Assembly: GCA_031266255.1 (NCBI GenBank)
Contig: JAISBK010000108.1
Location: forward strand, 1-8,444
Length of the DNA: 8,444 bases
Reading direction: 5' to 3'
Origin: Treponema sp.
Lineage (GTDB): Bacteria > Spirochaetota > Spirochaetia > Treponematales > Breznakiellaceae
The translations under genes and the position numbers were made by a program. Below are positions 1 to 5,870 of the stretch, one piece after another (the stretch's first letter is position 1; each line of letters begins with the position of its first letter). The notes under the pieces were generated by a model. It made no database searches and was not told the DNA's origin. It saw only the letters and a program-made list of their open reading frames with translations.

Positions 1-4
1 AGTA

Positions 5-35
5 TTGTTTTTAACAAGTTGTCAATTCTTATGAT
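5..35 (+). promoter_or_regulatory. Weak candidate promoter for the XRE regulator
   Basis: A TATGAT hexamer (30-35) resembles a sigma-70 -10 box. The best upstream partner is TTGTTT (5-10), at a long 19-base spacing. Just downstream the pentamer TACCG occurs twice (36-40 and 43-47), a 7-base-period direct repeat that could be an operator for the regulator's own product. Both readings rest on short matches in an AT-rich leader, and the true promoter may lie partly outside the window. Confidence 0.2.
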
Positions 36-91
36 TACCGAGTACCGTATTAAGCAAACAGTGCAATCAATATAAGGGGTTTAGAACAACC

Positions 92-466
92 ATGAGTAAA
101 GAATCGGAATCATTACGGAATATCTTGTCTATGAATATTAAACACCGGCGAAAAGTCCTGGGTATATCCCAGGAAAAGCTGGCCAAAGCTGCAGAACTTT
201 CCGCGCAAACCGTGAACGATATTGAGGGGTGCCGTATATGGGTAAGTGACAAGACCATGGTGAAACTCGCCGGGGTACTGCAGGTGGAGGTATACCAACT
301 GTTGCTCCCTGCCTTACAAGACAAGCAAACAACAGGCAACACGATCGAGGGAAAAGAGACGCGTATCCCTTCCTCGGCGGAAATATTATTAACCTTACAG
401 CAGACGATTAAAAATGAGATCGATCTGCAATTTTATGGGGTCTTGAAATCCCAGGTCTTGCATTAA
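92..466 (+). CDS. XRE-family helix-turn-helix transcriptional regulator
   Basis: A 124-residue DNA-binding protein, presumably a cytoplasmic repressor. Residues about 16-71 form a Cro/C1-type HTH: NIKHRRKVLGISQEKLAKAA (helices 1-2), then the recognition-helix segment LSAQTVNDIEG and the closing helix KTMVKLAGVLQVEVYQLL. The family usually binds short palindromic operators. The remaining 50 or so residues are polar and match no domain I know; they may serve dimerisation or signal sensing. The ATG at 92 was chosen because the first 15 residues lead naturally into the HTH, but its ribosome site AAGGGG (74-79) is 12 bases away, which is long. An ATG at 131 is a possible shorter start. It is the only + strand gene, converging on the YaiI-family gene with overlapping stops. 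Targets are unknown; similar small XRE proteins are common in Treponema genomes (recalled, not searched). Confidence 0.85.
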   Translation: MSKESESLRNILSMNIKHRRKVLGISQEKLAKAAELSAQTVNDIEGCRIWVSDKTMVKLAGVLQVEVYQLLLPALQDKQTTGNTIEGKETRIPSSAEILLTLQQTIKNEIDLQFYGVLKSQVLH

Positions 467-939
467 CCGGACATACCCAGGGACGGATTTTCCCGGATGA
501 GCTGGGATAAGATCCTATCAAAACTATCTGCAAAGGCTTTGAGTTCTCGTTTGCCGTACGTGCGGATGCGTCCTTCAATGAGGCCGTTTTCCGCCAAGCC
601 ACACATAAAATCCCTTCGGGAACGTTGTTCCCGTATGTTTTCCTGGGTATACACCCGCCCCCGGTCGTCGATGACTCGGATCGATCCTTCCACCAAGCGG
701 CAGGCCAAAGGGATGTCCCGGGTTACCGCCACGTCTCCGGGACGGGCTAATTCGACGATACGATCATCCGCAGCTCCTTCTCTAAAAGGACAAAGATCCA
801 TCACTGCGGTGTCTCCGGCTAAACCGGGAATAGGACGGTTTGCCACAAAGATCGCGTCTATCCTGGTTCTCTGGGTAGCCCGCAACACCACTTCCCGGGT
901 CGCACGGGGGCATGAATCAGCATCCACCAGTATTTTCAT
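463..939 (-). CDS. YaiI/YqxD family protein (UPF0178, DUF188)
   Basis: A 158-residue protein of the conserved UPF0178 family, close to the usual length of about 150. The family has a PIN-like fold, and its biochemical role is not established to my knowledge. Visible hallmarks are the N-terminal strand MKILVDADSCPR (acidic residues D6 and D8), the segment FVANRPIP, and the TRDIPLA motif (residues 73-79) followed by a DDRG turn and an RRDF segment. The acidic residues sit where PIN-like nucleases bind metal, so nuclease activity is a reasonable but unproven guess. The ATG at 939 follows a purine tract (AAGAAGAGAGAGGA) that supplies the ribosome site. The gene starts 30 bases after the alcohol dehydrogenase stop and is probably co-transcribed with it. 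Its TAA stop overlaps that of the convergent XRE gene in the palindrome TTAA (463-466). Confidence 0.9.
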   Translation of the reverse strand: MKILVDADSCPRATREVVLRATQRTRIDAIFVANRPIPGLAGDTAVMDLCPFREGAADDRIVELARPGDVAVTRDIPLACRLVEGSIRVIDDRGRVYTQENIREQRSRRDFMCGLAENGLIEGRIRTYGKRELKAFADSFDRILSQLIRENPSLGMSG

Positions 940-969
940 TCCTCTCTCTTCTTTTCTTTTATTGACCTG

Positions 970-2130
970 TTACGCCAATATTTTTTCAAGATAACCTATA
1001 ATCTCGTCGATCTTCATGGGCGCGGGATTCAATCCCATACAAAGCTCTCCGGCTATGCCTTCCGCCACTTCGGGGATAAGACTTTTATCTATATGAGCGT
1101 TGTACGCGGTAATCGGCTTCAGACCCACCTTGTTATTAATAAAATCAAACGCAGCGTCACGGGCCTTGGCGCCGATCTCTTCCGGTGTTTCATTTCCTTT
1201 ATAGTTCGCGCCTATGATACTTCCGATGCGTTTCACCTTTGCGGGAACCAACTTTGCGTTGTATTCCAGTACATGCGGCAAAGCGTATCCGCAGGCGGCG
1301 CCGTGGGGCAGTTTAAACTTGGCGCCCAGCACATGACCAAACGAATGTCCGGCCAACGCGCCGCACATATTCAACGCCCAGCCCCCGAGGGAAGCCGCCG
1401 CCGCCATATATGACCGCGCCTCCCTATTTTTCCCGTCATTGACTGCTATAGGCAACCACTCAACGGCAATTTCGAGTACTTTTTCGGATATTATGCTTGT
1501 CGCGAGATTTGACTTGAGCGTCATATGAGACTCTGCGGCGTGAGCCACAACGTCAACGCCGGTCATTCTGGTAAGATCGGGCGGCATACCCACATAGAGA
1601 ACGGGATCGATGATCGCGTACTCGGCGGAGTCCATGGAATTCAGGATCGCCATTTTCGCGCCGCCAGGTTCCGTAACGATTACGCCGTCGGACATTTCGC
1701 TTCCCGTACCCGCCGTTGTCGGAATAACAATGAGTCCCAAGCAACGATTCATCGGACTGCCCAACACCGTGTACTGCAGAAGCGGGCCGGGATTGAAACG
1801 CAGGATATTAATTCCCTTCGCGGTGTCGATGCTGCTTCCGCCTCCGACACCGATAATGGAGTCGCATTTCTCCTTGACGCAGAACTCATAACCCTCTTCT
1901 ATTTGACTTAACGGCGGATCCGACTGTACTTTGTCATAGGTTACAAAACCGATCCCCGCCTCTTTCAGGGAATCAATGGCCTTATCCACGATGCCTGCTC
2001 CCTTAACGCCGGCATCATAGACGACAAGCGGTTTCGTATAACCCGCCGACGTTACCAATTCACCGAGCTGCTTGATCGAACCTTCTCCGAACAGCACATT
2101 TACCGGTTGTCCCAACGTGAAATTCAGCAT
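970..2130 (-). CDS. Iron-containing alcohol dehydrogenase (group III)
   Basis: A 386-residue, full-length cytoplasmic NAD(P)-dependent dehydrogenase that interconverts an alcohol and an aldehyde or ketone; the substrate cannot be read from sequence. The N-terminal dinucleotide-binding domain carries VGGGSSIDTAKG (residues 95-106) and IPTTAGTGSE (136-145). The C-terminal helical domain carries the metal ligands: D193 and H197 in GVDVVAHAAE, H262 in GHSFGH, and H276 in LPHG, with H266 at the position of a second conserved histidine. These spacings match E. coli FucO (D196, H200, H263, H277, as recalled). The start is firm: GAGGAGGAATAAAA directly precedes the ATG at 2130. It lies 53 bases after manA with no convincing terminator between, so it could be read from the upstream operon or from its own promoter. 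The YaiI-family gene follows after 30 bases. Candidate roles include fermentative alcohol or diol formation. Confidence 0.93.
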   Translation of the reverse strand: MLNFTLGQPVNVLFGEGSIKQLGELVTSAGYTKPLVVYDAGVKGAGIVDKAIDSLKEAGIGFVTYDKVQSDPPLSQIEEGYEFCVKEKCDSIIGVGGGSSIDTAKGINILRFNPGPLLQYTVLGSPMNRCLGLIVIPTTAGTGSEMSDGVIVTEPGGAKMAILNSMDSAEYAIIDPVLYVGMPPDLTRMTGVDVVAHAAESHMTLKSNLATSIISEKVLEIAVEWLPIAVNDGKNREARSYMAAAASLGGWALNMCGALAGHSFGHVLGAKFKLPHGAACGYALPHVLEYNAKLVPAKVKRIGSIIGANYKGNETPEEIGAKARDAAFDFINNKVGLKPITAYNAHIDKSLIPEVAEGIAGELCMGLNPAPMKIDEIIGYLEKILA

Positions 2131-2183
2131 TTTTATTCCTCCTCAAAAAAACAGCTAAAACTAAAATCCAAGTTTGGTGGCTC

Positions 2184-3404
2184 CTATAAGGAACCGGGTC
2201 CAGCTCCATAGAGGGTATAGGTTCCGCTAAAATGAAGGTTTTCCGGCTTGCCTGCAGGGATAAATACCGATTCCCCTGGATTGAGGCTCCATGCTTTTTC
2301 CTCTGTTCCTTCAAAACAGATGATGTGCAGTTTCCCCTGGGTTACGATAAGGATCAAAGGAAGGATATCTGGATGTTGTACCTGGTTTCCCTGGCCTTCC
2401 ATTACCCACAAGGAGAATTCTTGTGCCGGACTTGGATACCGTGAGCCTTGGGGCTTTAGGATCTGGGGATGAAACGGGGAAAACTCAAGGATGCGTACAA
2501 GCTCCGGGGTATCCAGATGCTTGGAACTCAAGCCCCCGCGTAGTACGTTGTCTGAGTTTGCCATAAGTTCAACCCCAAAACCGCTGATATAGGCGTGAAG
2601 CACCCCAGCAGGAAGGTAAATTCCTTCCCCAGGCTTGAGATCGATCCGGTTAAGATACAGGGGAGCAATCACTGCAGGATCCCCTGGGTATAGGTCCGCA
2701 AAATAGGCAATGAGCTTCCATGCGTCCTTATATGCAGGATATTCCTGGATAAGCCCATCTTTACGGTTTCTTCCATAGGCGCTTAATTCCTGCCGGACTG
2801 CTGGGGGAAGCGCAAAAAGCCCTTGGAGGAATGCCTTGAGGCTTGGGGCAGCCGGATCAAGGGTTTGAGCCAGCGTATTGAGCGCCGTGTACAGCGGTTC
2901 TGGAGCTGCCTGAGAAAAAGCAGCCAAGCCCTGAACAATCTGTTCAGGTTCTTGGAATCCACAAAGGGCCTTGAAAGGACTCAAAGCACCGATAATTTCC
3001 GGTTTATGATAGGGATCTTTGTAATTCCGCTCCGGCGCGGTAAGGGGTATGCCAAGTTGATTTTCCCGTTCCCAGCCGCTTTGCGCCTGCTCCCTATTGG
3101 GGTGGGCTTGAATGGAAAGGGGCTTTGCTGCAGCTAAGAGCTTAAACAAGAACGGGAGGGTCCCAAAAGCCCGTTGTACTGCTGGACCTACATACAAACA
3201 AGGATCTTGGGCTATTAAGGCGGATATCGGCACCATAGCCCCTTCATACTCGGTGAGGGACGGTCCTTGTGGATGAATTCCCATCCACAATTCCGCCCAG
3301 GGAAGTCCTTCAGGGTTTACTACACCCAATAACTGAGGAATCCATTTCGGGGATCCCCAGTCATAATGCTTGATGGAATTAGTAAGTCTAAAAATGCGGT
3401 TCAT
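2184..3404 (-). CDS. manA: Mannose-6-phosphate isomerase, class I
   Basis: A 406-residue zinc enzyme that interconverts mannose 6-phosphate and fructose 6-phosphate in the cytoplasm. It feeds mannose into glycolysis or supplies mannose phosphate for GDP-mannose and glycan synthesis. The type I signature is complete: LSIQAHPN (zinc ligands Q99 and H101), YKDPYHKPE (ligand E136), YLPAGVLHAY (ligand H270) and NSDNVLRGGLSSKHLD (residues 283-298, with R289 as the catalytic arginine). These correspond to Q97, H99, E134 and H255 of E. coli ManA as recalled. The N-terminus NSIKHYDWGS is typical of the family. The ATG at 3404 follows AGGG with a 6-base spacing, and an AAGGA lies further upstream. Only 21 bases separate it from the zapA stop, so it appears to be the distal gene of the infC operon, an unusual position for a sugar isomerase. 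Confidence 0.96.
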   Translation of the reverse strand: MNRIFRLTNSIKHYDWGSPKWIPQLLGVVNPEGLPWAELWMGIHPQGPSLTEYEGAMVPISALIAQDPCLYVGPAVQRAFGTLPFLFKLLAAAKPLSIQAHPNREQAQSGWERENQLGIPLTAPERNYKDPYHKPEIIGALSPFKALCGFQEPEQIVQGLAAFSQAAPEPLYTALNTLAQTLDPAAPSLKAFLQGLFALPPAVRQELSAYGRNRKDGLIQEYPAYKDAWKLIAYFADLYPGDPAVIAPLYLNRIDLKPGEGIYLPAGVLHAYISGFGVELMANSDNVLRGGLSSKHLDTPELVRILEFSPFHPQILKPQGSRYPSPAQEFSLWVMEGQGNQVQHPDILPLILIVTQGKLHIICFEGTEEKAWSLNPGESVFIPAGKPENLHFSGTYTLYGAGPGSL

Positions 3405-3425
3405 ACCATACCCTAAGGTTCCTTG

Positions 3426-3767
3426 TTAAGGTTCATAGGATAACATTTCGTCAATACGGGCAATCAAATTCAACGTAATCTGTTCGGCTTCACGCGCTTC
3501 GGCCTCTTGCTCCGCTGCTTCCCGGGCGAATATTCTTTGGATTTCATCACAGAGTAAAAATCCCGTGAGAATGGCAATTTTTAGGGGATCCCGTAAGCCC
3601 GTTGAATTTTGCGTACTTTCAAGGGCTAAACGGTAATTGTTAAGGATGCTTTCAAGATACACGGGATTTTCCTCAGCAGCAATAGAAAAAGAGGTCCCCA
3701 ACAGTTCGATCCGCAAATCATTTTTCGTAAATCGAAGGTTTTTTGAAGATTGACCACCTTTTGACAT
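3426..3767 (-). CDS. zapA: Cell division protein ZapA
   Basis: A 113-residue ZapA-family protein, a cytosolic factor that binds FtsZ and bundles its filaments at midcell. The family pattern is visible: a short N-terminal strand-rich part (LRIELLGTSFSIAAEENPVY), then the long helix beginning YLESILNNYRLAL and the hallmark DPLKIAILTGFLLCDEI. A highly charged Glu/Ala-rich coiled coil (about residues 77-110) provides the dimerisation stalk. The ATG at 3767 was chosen because GAGG (3773-3776) stands 5 bases ahead of it; a GTG two codons upstream overlaps that ribosome site and is less likely. The upstream coiled-coil gene's TAA lies against the same GAGG, so translation is probably coupled. The gene lies between a ZapB-like protein and manA in a ribosomal-protein operon. 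ZapA proteins diverge strongly, so the assignment rests on the pattern rather than close identity. Confidence 0.85.
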   Translation of the reverse strand: MSKGGQSSKNLRFTKNDLRIELLGTSFSIAAEENPVYLESILNNYRLALESTQNSTGLRDPLKIAILTGFLLCDEIQRIFAREAAEQEAEAREAEQITLNLIARIDEMLSYEP

Positions 3768-3776
3768 GAACACCTC

Positions 3777-4076
3777 TTAGGACTGATGCACAGCCTGATC
3801 CGTCTCCCCCGTATCAATATGAGGAGGGGCTTCGTTGGTTTCCATGGCATCATCTTCAAGCTGGTTGAGCCGATTGAGCGCCGAAAGGATTCCCTCCTCA
3901 ATAAGAGCATGATCTTCTTTAAAGCCCTGAATCACTTGTTCCAATTGTTCGGTCCGTATTTTCTGGGCCTGAGTCTGTTCTTTTAGGTATCTGTTTTCCT
4001 CGGTTAGCCGCTTCACCAAATCCAAGGTACTGACCACCTTGGTTTCCAATAATTTGACGTGATCCAATGTTCCCAT
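3777..4076 (-). CDS. Small coiled-coil protein, ZapB-like, next to zapA
   Basis: A 99-residue soluble protein with no signal peptide or membrane segment. Residues about 4-75 show heptad-spaced leucine, isoleucine and valine (VKLLETKV, LDLVKRLTEEN, YLKEQTQ, LEQVIQGF, ILSALNRLNQLE), a continuous coiled coil. The last 25 or so residues are acidic and probably disordered. Size, coiled coil and position directly upstream of zapA suggest a ZapB-like partner that stabilises the Z-ring, but coiled coils match each other easily and no diagnostic motif exists, so this is inference from context. Translation is tightly coupled: the ATG at 4076 lies two bases after the rplT stop, with its ribosome site AGGGG inside the end of rplT, and its own stop abuts the zapA ribosome site. 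The same layout may occur in other Treponema (recalled, unverified). Confidence 0.75.
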   Translation of the reverse strand: MGTLDHVKLLETKVVSTLDLVKRLTEENRYLKEQTQAQKIRTEQLEQVIQGFKEDHALIEEGILSALNRLNQLEDDAMETNEAPPHIDTGETDQAVHQS

Positions 4077-4078
4077 GG

Positions 4079-4438
4079 TTAAGCCCCTAATGCCATTTTA
4101 GCCTGAGATACCACCGCCTTAAAAGCCGCGATGTCCTCAACCGCGAGAAAAGCAAGGGCTTTCCGGTTGATACTTATACCGGCCTTGTTGAGGCCGGCAA
4201 TGAACCGGGAATAAGAAAGTCCTTCTCCCCTGCAAGCCGCATTAATACGAATGATCCAAAGCTGCCTAAAATCGCCTTTCCGATCTCTTCGATCTCGGTA
4301 GGCATAAAAAAGCCCTTTAGCAACCGCATCTTTAGCGGTTTTGTAGTTTGAATGACGGCGTCCCCAATAGCCCTTGGCCTGTTTAAGGATTTTTTTTCGA
4401 TGGTCCTTTCTTCTTGAACCGTCTACTGCTCTTGACAT
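4079..4438 (-). CDS. rplT: 50S ribosomal protein bL20
   Basis: A 119-residue protein of the usual length that binds 23S rRNA early in large-subunit assembly. In many bacteria it also represses its own operon by binding the mRNA. Family signatures are plain: a basic N-terminal extension (RRKDHRKKILKQAKGYWGRR), the YKTAKDAV segment, then FRQLWIIRINAACR and YSRFIAGLNKAGI. The start at 4438 follows AGGAG with a 9-base spacing; that ribosome site overlaps the rpmI TAG stop (4451-4453). An out-of-frame ATG at 4443 lies in between and is ignored. Being the third gene after infC and rpmI is the standard bacterial order. Here the transcript appears to continue into the ZapB-like, zapA and manA genes. 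Confidence 0.98.
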   Translation of the reverse strand: MSRAVDGSRRKDHRKKILKQAKGYWGRRHSNYKTAKDAVAKGLFYAYRDRRDRKGDFRQLWIIRINAACRGEGLSYSRFIAGLNKAGISINRKALAFLAVEDIAAFKAVVSQAKMALGA

Positions 4439-4450
4439 ACCATACTTCTC

Positions 4451-4651
4451 CTATCCGTAAGGCAATAATCGCTTTTTAATTGTCTGCACATTGTCAGTGG
4501 ACAATATACCGGCATGGCGGAGATTCCGCTTCCGTTTGCTTGACTTCTTGGTAAGGATATGACGAAGGTTCTGTTTTTTATATTTTACCTTCCCCGTTCC
4601 TGTAAAAGAATAACGCTTGGCAGCGCTTTTTTTGGTCTTCATTTTTGGCAT
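4451..4651 (-). CDS. rpmI: 50S ribosomal protein bL35
   Basis: A 66-residue, strongly basic large-subunit protein beginning MPKMKTKKSAAKRYSFTGTG, the classic bL35 N-terminus. The rest is rich in Lys and Arg (KYKKQNLRH, KKSSKRKRNLR) and ends KKRLLPYG, as expected. Two consecutive in-frame ATG codons are present at 4654 and 4651. The second is preferred because it gives the canonical MPK start and stands 7 bases from the GAGGG ribosome site; the first would be only 4 bases away. The gene sits 12 bases upstream of rplT. Unlike the usual tight infC-rpmI junction, 278 bases separate it from infC, and that spacer carries a strong hairpin. Confidence 0.97.
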   Translation of the reverse strand: MPKMKTKKSAAKRYSFTGTGKVKYKKQNLRHILTKKSSKRKRNLRHAGILSTDNVQTIKKRLLPYG

Positions 4652-4680
4652 CATGTTACCCTCACTGTAAAATCTTCTTT

Positions 4681-4689
4681 AATATAGCA
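4681..4689 (-). promoter_or_regulatory. rpmI: Candidate extended -10 element before rpmI
   Basis: On the minus strand this reads TGC TATATT, an extended -10 element (TGn then a -10 hexamer with 5 of 6 consensus bases), about 30 bases ahead of the rpmI start. No good -35 hexamer sits at 16-18 bases upstream, as is often the case for extended -10 promoters. It would give rpmI-rplT a second, infC-independent promoter. The region is AT-rich, so a chance match is quite possible. Confidence 0.25.
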
Positions 4690-4797
4690 AAATACCCTAG
4701 AAACTGCATACCTCAAAACGGTGTTTTTCACTATCTTCTCTACAATATATCAAAAAATAGTTAAAAAATCAGTAGTAGGCACTGGTAGTCTTTGAAC

Positions 4798-4850
4798 AAA
4801 GAAGCCCCTGCGCTTTTGGTATGCTACCATGACCCGGCAGGGGTTTCCCT
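4798..4850 (-). promoter_or_regulatory. Strong hairpin in the infC-rpmI spacer (possible L20 operator or attenuator)
   Basis: In the minus-strand transcript CCCCUGC (4843-4837) pairs perfectly with GCAGGGG (4811-4805). The stem continues outward past one A/C mismatch through AAG/CUU and two G-U pairs to 4850/4798. Inside the 25-base loop a second small hairpin, GGUA-GCA-UACC (4828-4818), can form. The 3' flank is U-rich (CUUCUUUGUUC) but not a clean U-run, so a partial terminator or attenuator is possible. Known infC-rpmI-rplT operons are controlled by L20 binding to mRNA structures, upstream of infC in Bacillus and near rpmI in E. coli. That makes an L20 operator a reasonable reading, but I cannot confirm homology with known L20 sites. 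Confidence 0.5.
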
Positions 4851-4929
4851 TAAAGTCAAAACAACAGGTTTTAACCCTTTCGTACGTTTTAGATAGTTCT
4901 ATATAAGTATTAAGGTTATAGTTACATCC

Positions 4930-5448
4930 TTATTTTTTGGACTTAGGGCTCACGACCATAGACATAAACCGGCCTTCCATGGCCGGCGGCTTATCCATCA
5001 CATATTCCCCTTCAATACGTTTCAGTACATCTTTGAGGACGTCTAATCCTAGTTCGGTATGAGCCAGTTCCCTGCCCCTAAAACGGATGGTAACCTTAAC
5101 CTTATTACCTTCGGCAAGAAATTCCCGTACATGTTTTGACTTAAACTCAATATCATGTTCGTCGATTTTCGGCTGCATACGAATTTCTTTGAGTTTCAAC
5201 AGCTTCTGCTTCTTTTTTGAATCCCGGACCTTCTTTTCATTCTCGAATTTGAACTTACCATAATTCATGATTTTGACTACCGGTGGAGCCGCCTGAGGGG
5301 CAACTTCCACCAGATCAAGACCTTGTGCCCTCGCAATCGCCAGCGCTTCCAGGGTAGGAATAATTCCCTGCTGCTCACCCTCATCCCGAATGAGACGAAC
5401 TTCCCGTACTCGAATCTGTTCATTGATCCGTAAATCCTTATCCGACAA
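4930..5448 (-). CDS. infC: Translation initiation factor IF-3
   Basis: A 172-residue IF-3 of normal length. It binds the 30S subunit, keeps the subunits apart and checks start-codon and initiator-tRNA pairing. The N-terminal domain shows LRINEQIRVREVRLI and LDLVEVAPQAAPPVVKIMNYGKF (split here across residues about 45-67). A lysine-rich linker (KKVRDSKKKQK) leads to the C-terminal domain with KEIRMQPKIDEHD, VKVTIRFRGRE and the closing MSMVVSPK. The reading frame opens with TTG at 5448, not ATG. A near-perfect ribosome site, GAGGAGGT (5452-5459), precedes it at a short spacing, and no in-frame ATG exists until deep in the protein. Non-ATG starts in infC are a known basis of autoregulation in other bacteria. 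It is the first gene of the operon, with a candidate promoter at 5523-5552. Confidence 0.97.
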   Translation of the reverse strand: MSDKDLRINEQIRVREVRLIRDEGEQQGIIPTLEALAIARAQGLDLVEVAPQAAPPVVKIMNYGKFKFENEKKVRDSKKKQKLLKLKEIRMQPKIDEHDIEFKSKHVREFLAEGNKVKVTIRFRGRELAHTELGLDVLKDVLKRIEGEYVMDKPPAMEGRFMSMVVSPKSKK

Positions 5449-5451
5449 CTG

Positions 5452-5479
5452 ACCTCCTCGTCTAGTTCCTTCAGGAACT
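5452..5479 (-). promoter_or_regulatory. infC: infC leader: perfect small hairpin next to a very strong ribosome site
   Basis: The minus-strand leader holds AGTTCC-TGAA-GGAACT (5479-5464), a six-base-pair stem with a four-base loop. It ends 4 bases before the ribosome site GAGGAGGT (5459-5452), which precedes the TTG start. A further possible stem, GGUGC/GCGCC, lies upstream in the same leader. The hairpin is directly visible. Whether it modulates infC translation, or belongs to an L20-type leader, is inference. Confidence 0.4.
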
Positions 5480-5522
5480 GAAGTGCCGGCGCAACGGGGT
5501 CTGCACCAATCACTTAAATACT

Positions 5523-5552
5523 AGTATAGTGGATAAAGAATCTGTATGTCTA
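5523..5552 (-). promoter_or_regulatory. infC: Candidate sigma-70 promoter of the infC operon
   Basis: On the minus strand TAGACA (5552-5547) and TATACT (5528-5523) stand 18 bases apart. Each matches the sigma-70 consensus at five of six positions. The predicted transcript would begin near 5515, leaving a leader of roughly 65-70 bases before the infC start. The site lies in the gap after the DUF3343 gene, exactly where a promoter for the translation operon is expected. Confidence 0.5.
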
Positions 5553-5582
5553 GTAGGTACTTATGACTTATTTGACAGAGAT

Positions 5583-5870
5583 TCAGAGCGGTACCGTAAT
5601 GTCCTTAGTGTATGAGACCGTTCCGTCTGATTCTTCCATTCGGTAGGTTTCTTTGACCGTAATTCCGCATTTCGACAGAAACAAAACAGCCTTGTCAATA
5701 TCGTCCGGTAAAAACCTGAGACAAAAACCGCATCCTGCCTCTATGCCGGAGGGTTTGGGCATAACCCGAACATAAAACGCCTGTTCAAGGAGCGCCTGCT
5801 CTGCCATAATGGCCTGGGAGGTACTCTCGAAACAGATGATACGTTCAACTTGCAAATCGGATACATCCAT
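5583..5870 (-). CDS. DUF3343 protein (putative Se/S carrier-like)
   Basis: A 95-residue soluble protein resembling the DUF3343 family, annotated in Pfam as putative Se/S carrier-like. The family look is clear: an N-terminal strand and helix (IICFESTSQAIMAEQALLEQ), a second strand (YVRVMPKP), then a cysteine-glycine turn (GIEAGCGFC) leading into LRFLPDDIDKAVLFL. The turn holds C47 and C50 as a CxxC pair, plus C68 further on. The first cysteine is the position expected to carry sulfur or selenium; the second is an addition I do not associate with the family. The ATG overlaps the larA stop as TAATG (5872-5868), so it is translated by reinitiation after larA. A role in handling sulfur for the LarA cofactor is attractive but unproven. 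Residues 75-95 lie beyond the core and match nothing I recognise. Confidence 0.75.
   Translation of the reverse strand: MDVSDLQVERIICFESTSQAIMAEQALLEQAFYVRVMPKPSGIEAGCGFCLRFLPDDIDKAVLFLSKCGITVKETYRMEESDGTVSYTKDITVPL

Noticed and set aside
497..994. A 165-codon open frame on the + strand opposite the YaiI-family gene
   Set aside because: It is antisense to a well-conserved family, has a basic, low-order composition with no recognisable domain, and runs into the dehydrogenase C-terminus.
2131..2183. A terminator between manA and the alcohol dehydrogenase
   Set aside because: The only inverted repeat (CCAA/TTGG) would leave a two-base loop and cannot fold; the T-runs there have no stem in front.
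3768..3773. GTG start two codons upstream for zapA
   Set aside because: It overlaps the ribosome site that serves the ATG at 3767.
4652..4654. First of the tandem ATG codons as rpmI start
   Set aside because: Its spacing to GAGGG is only 4 bases, and the second ATG gives the canonical MPK terminus; the difference is one residue.
4798..4850. The infC-rpmI hairpin as a tRNA or as a plain rho-independent terminator
   Set aside because: No cloverleaf or T-loop can be drawn. The 3' flank lacks a continuous U-run, and essential rpmI-rplT lie downstream.
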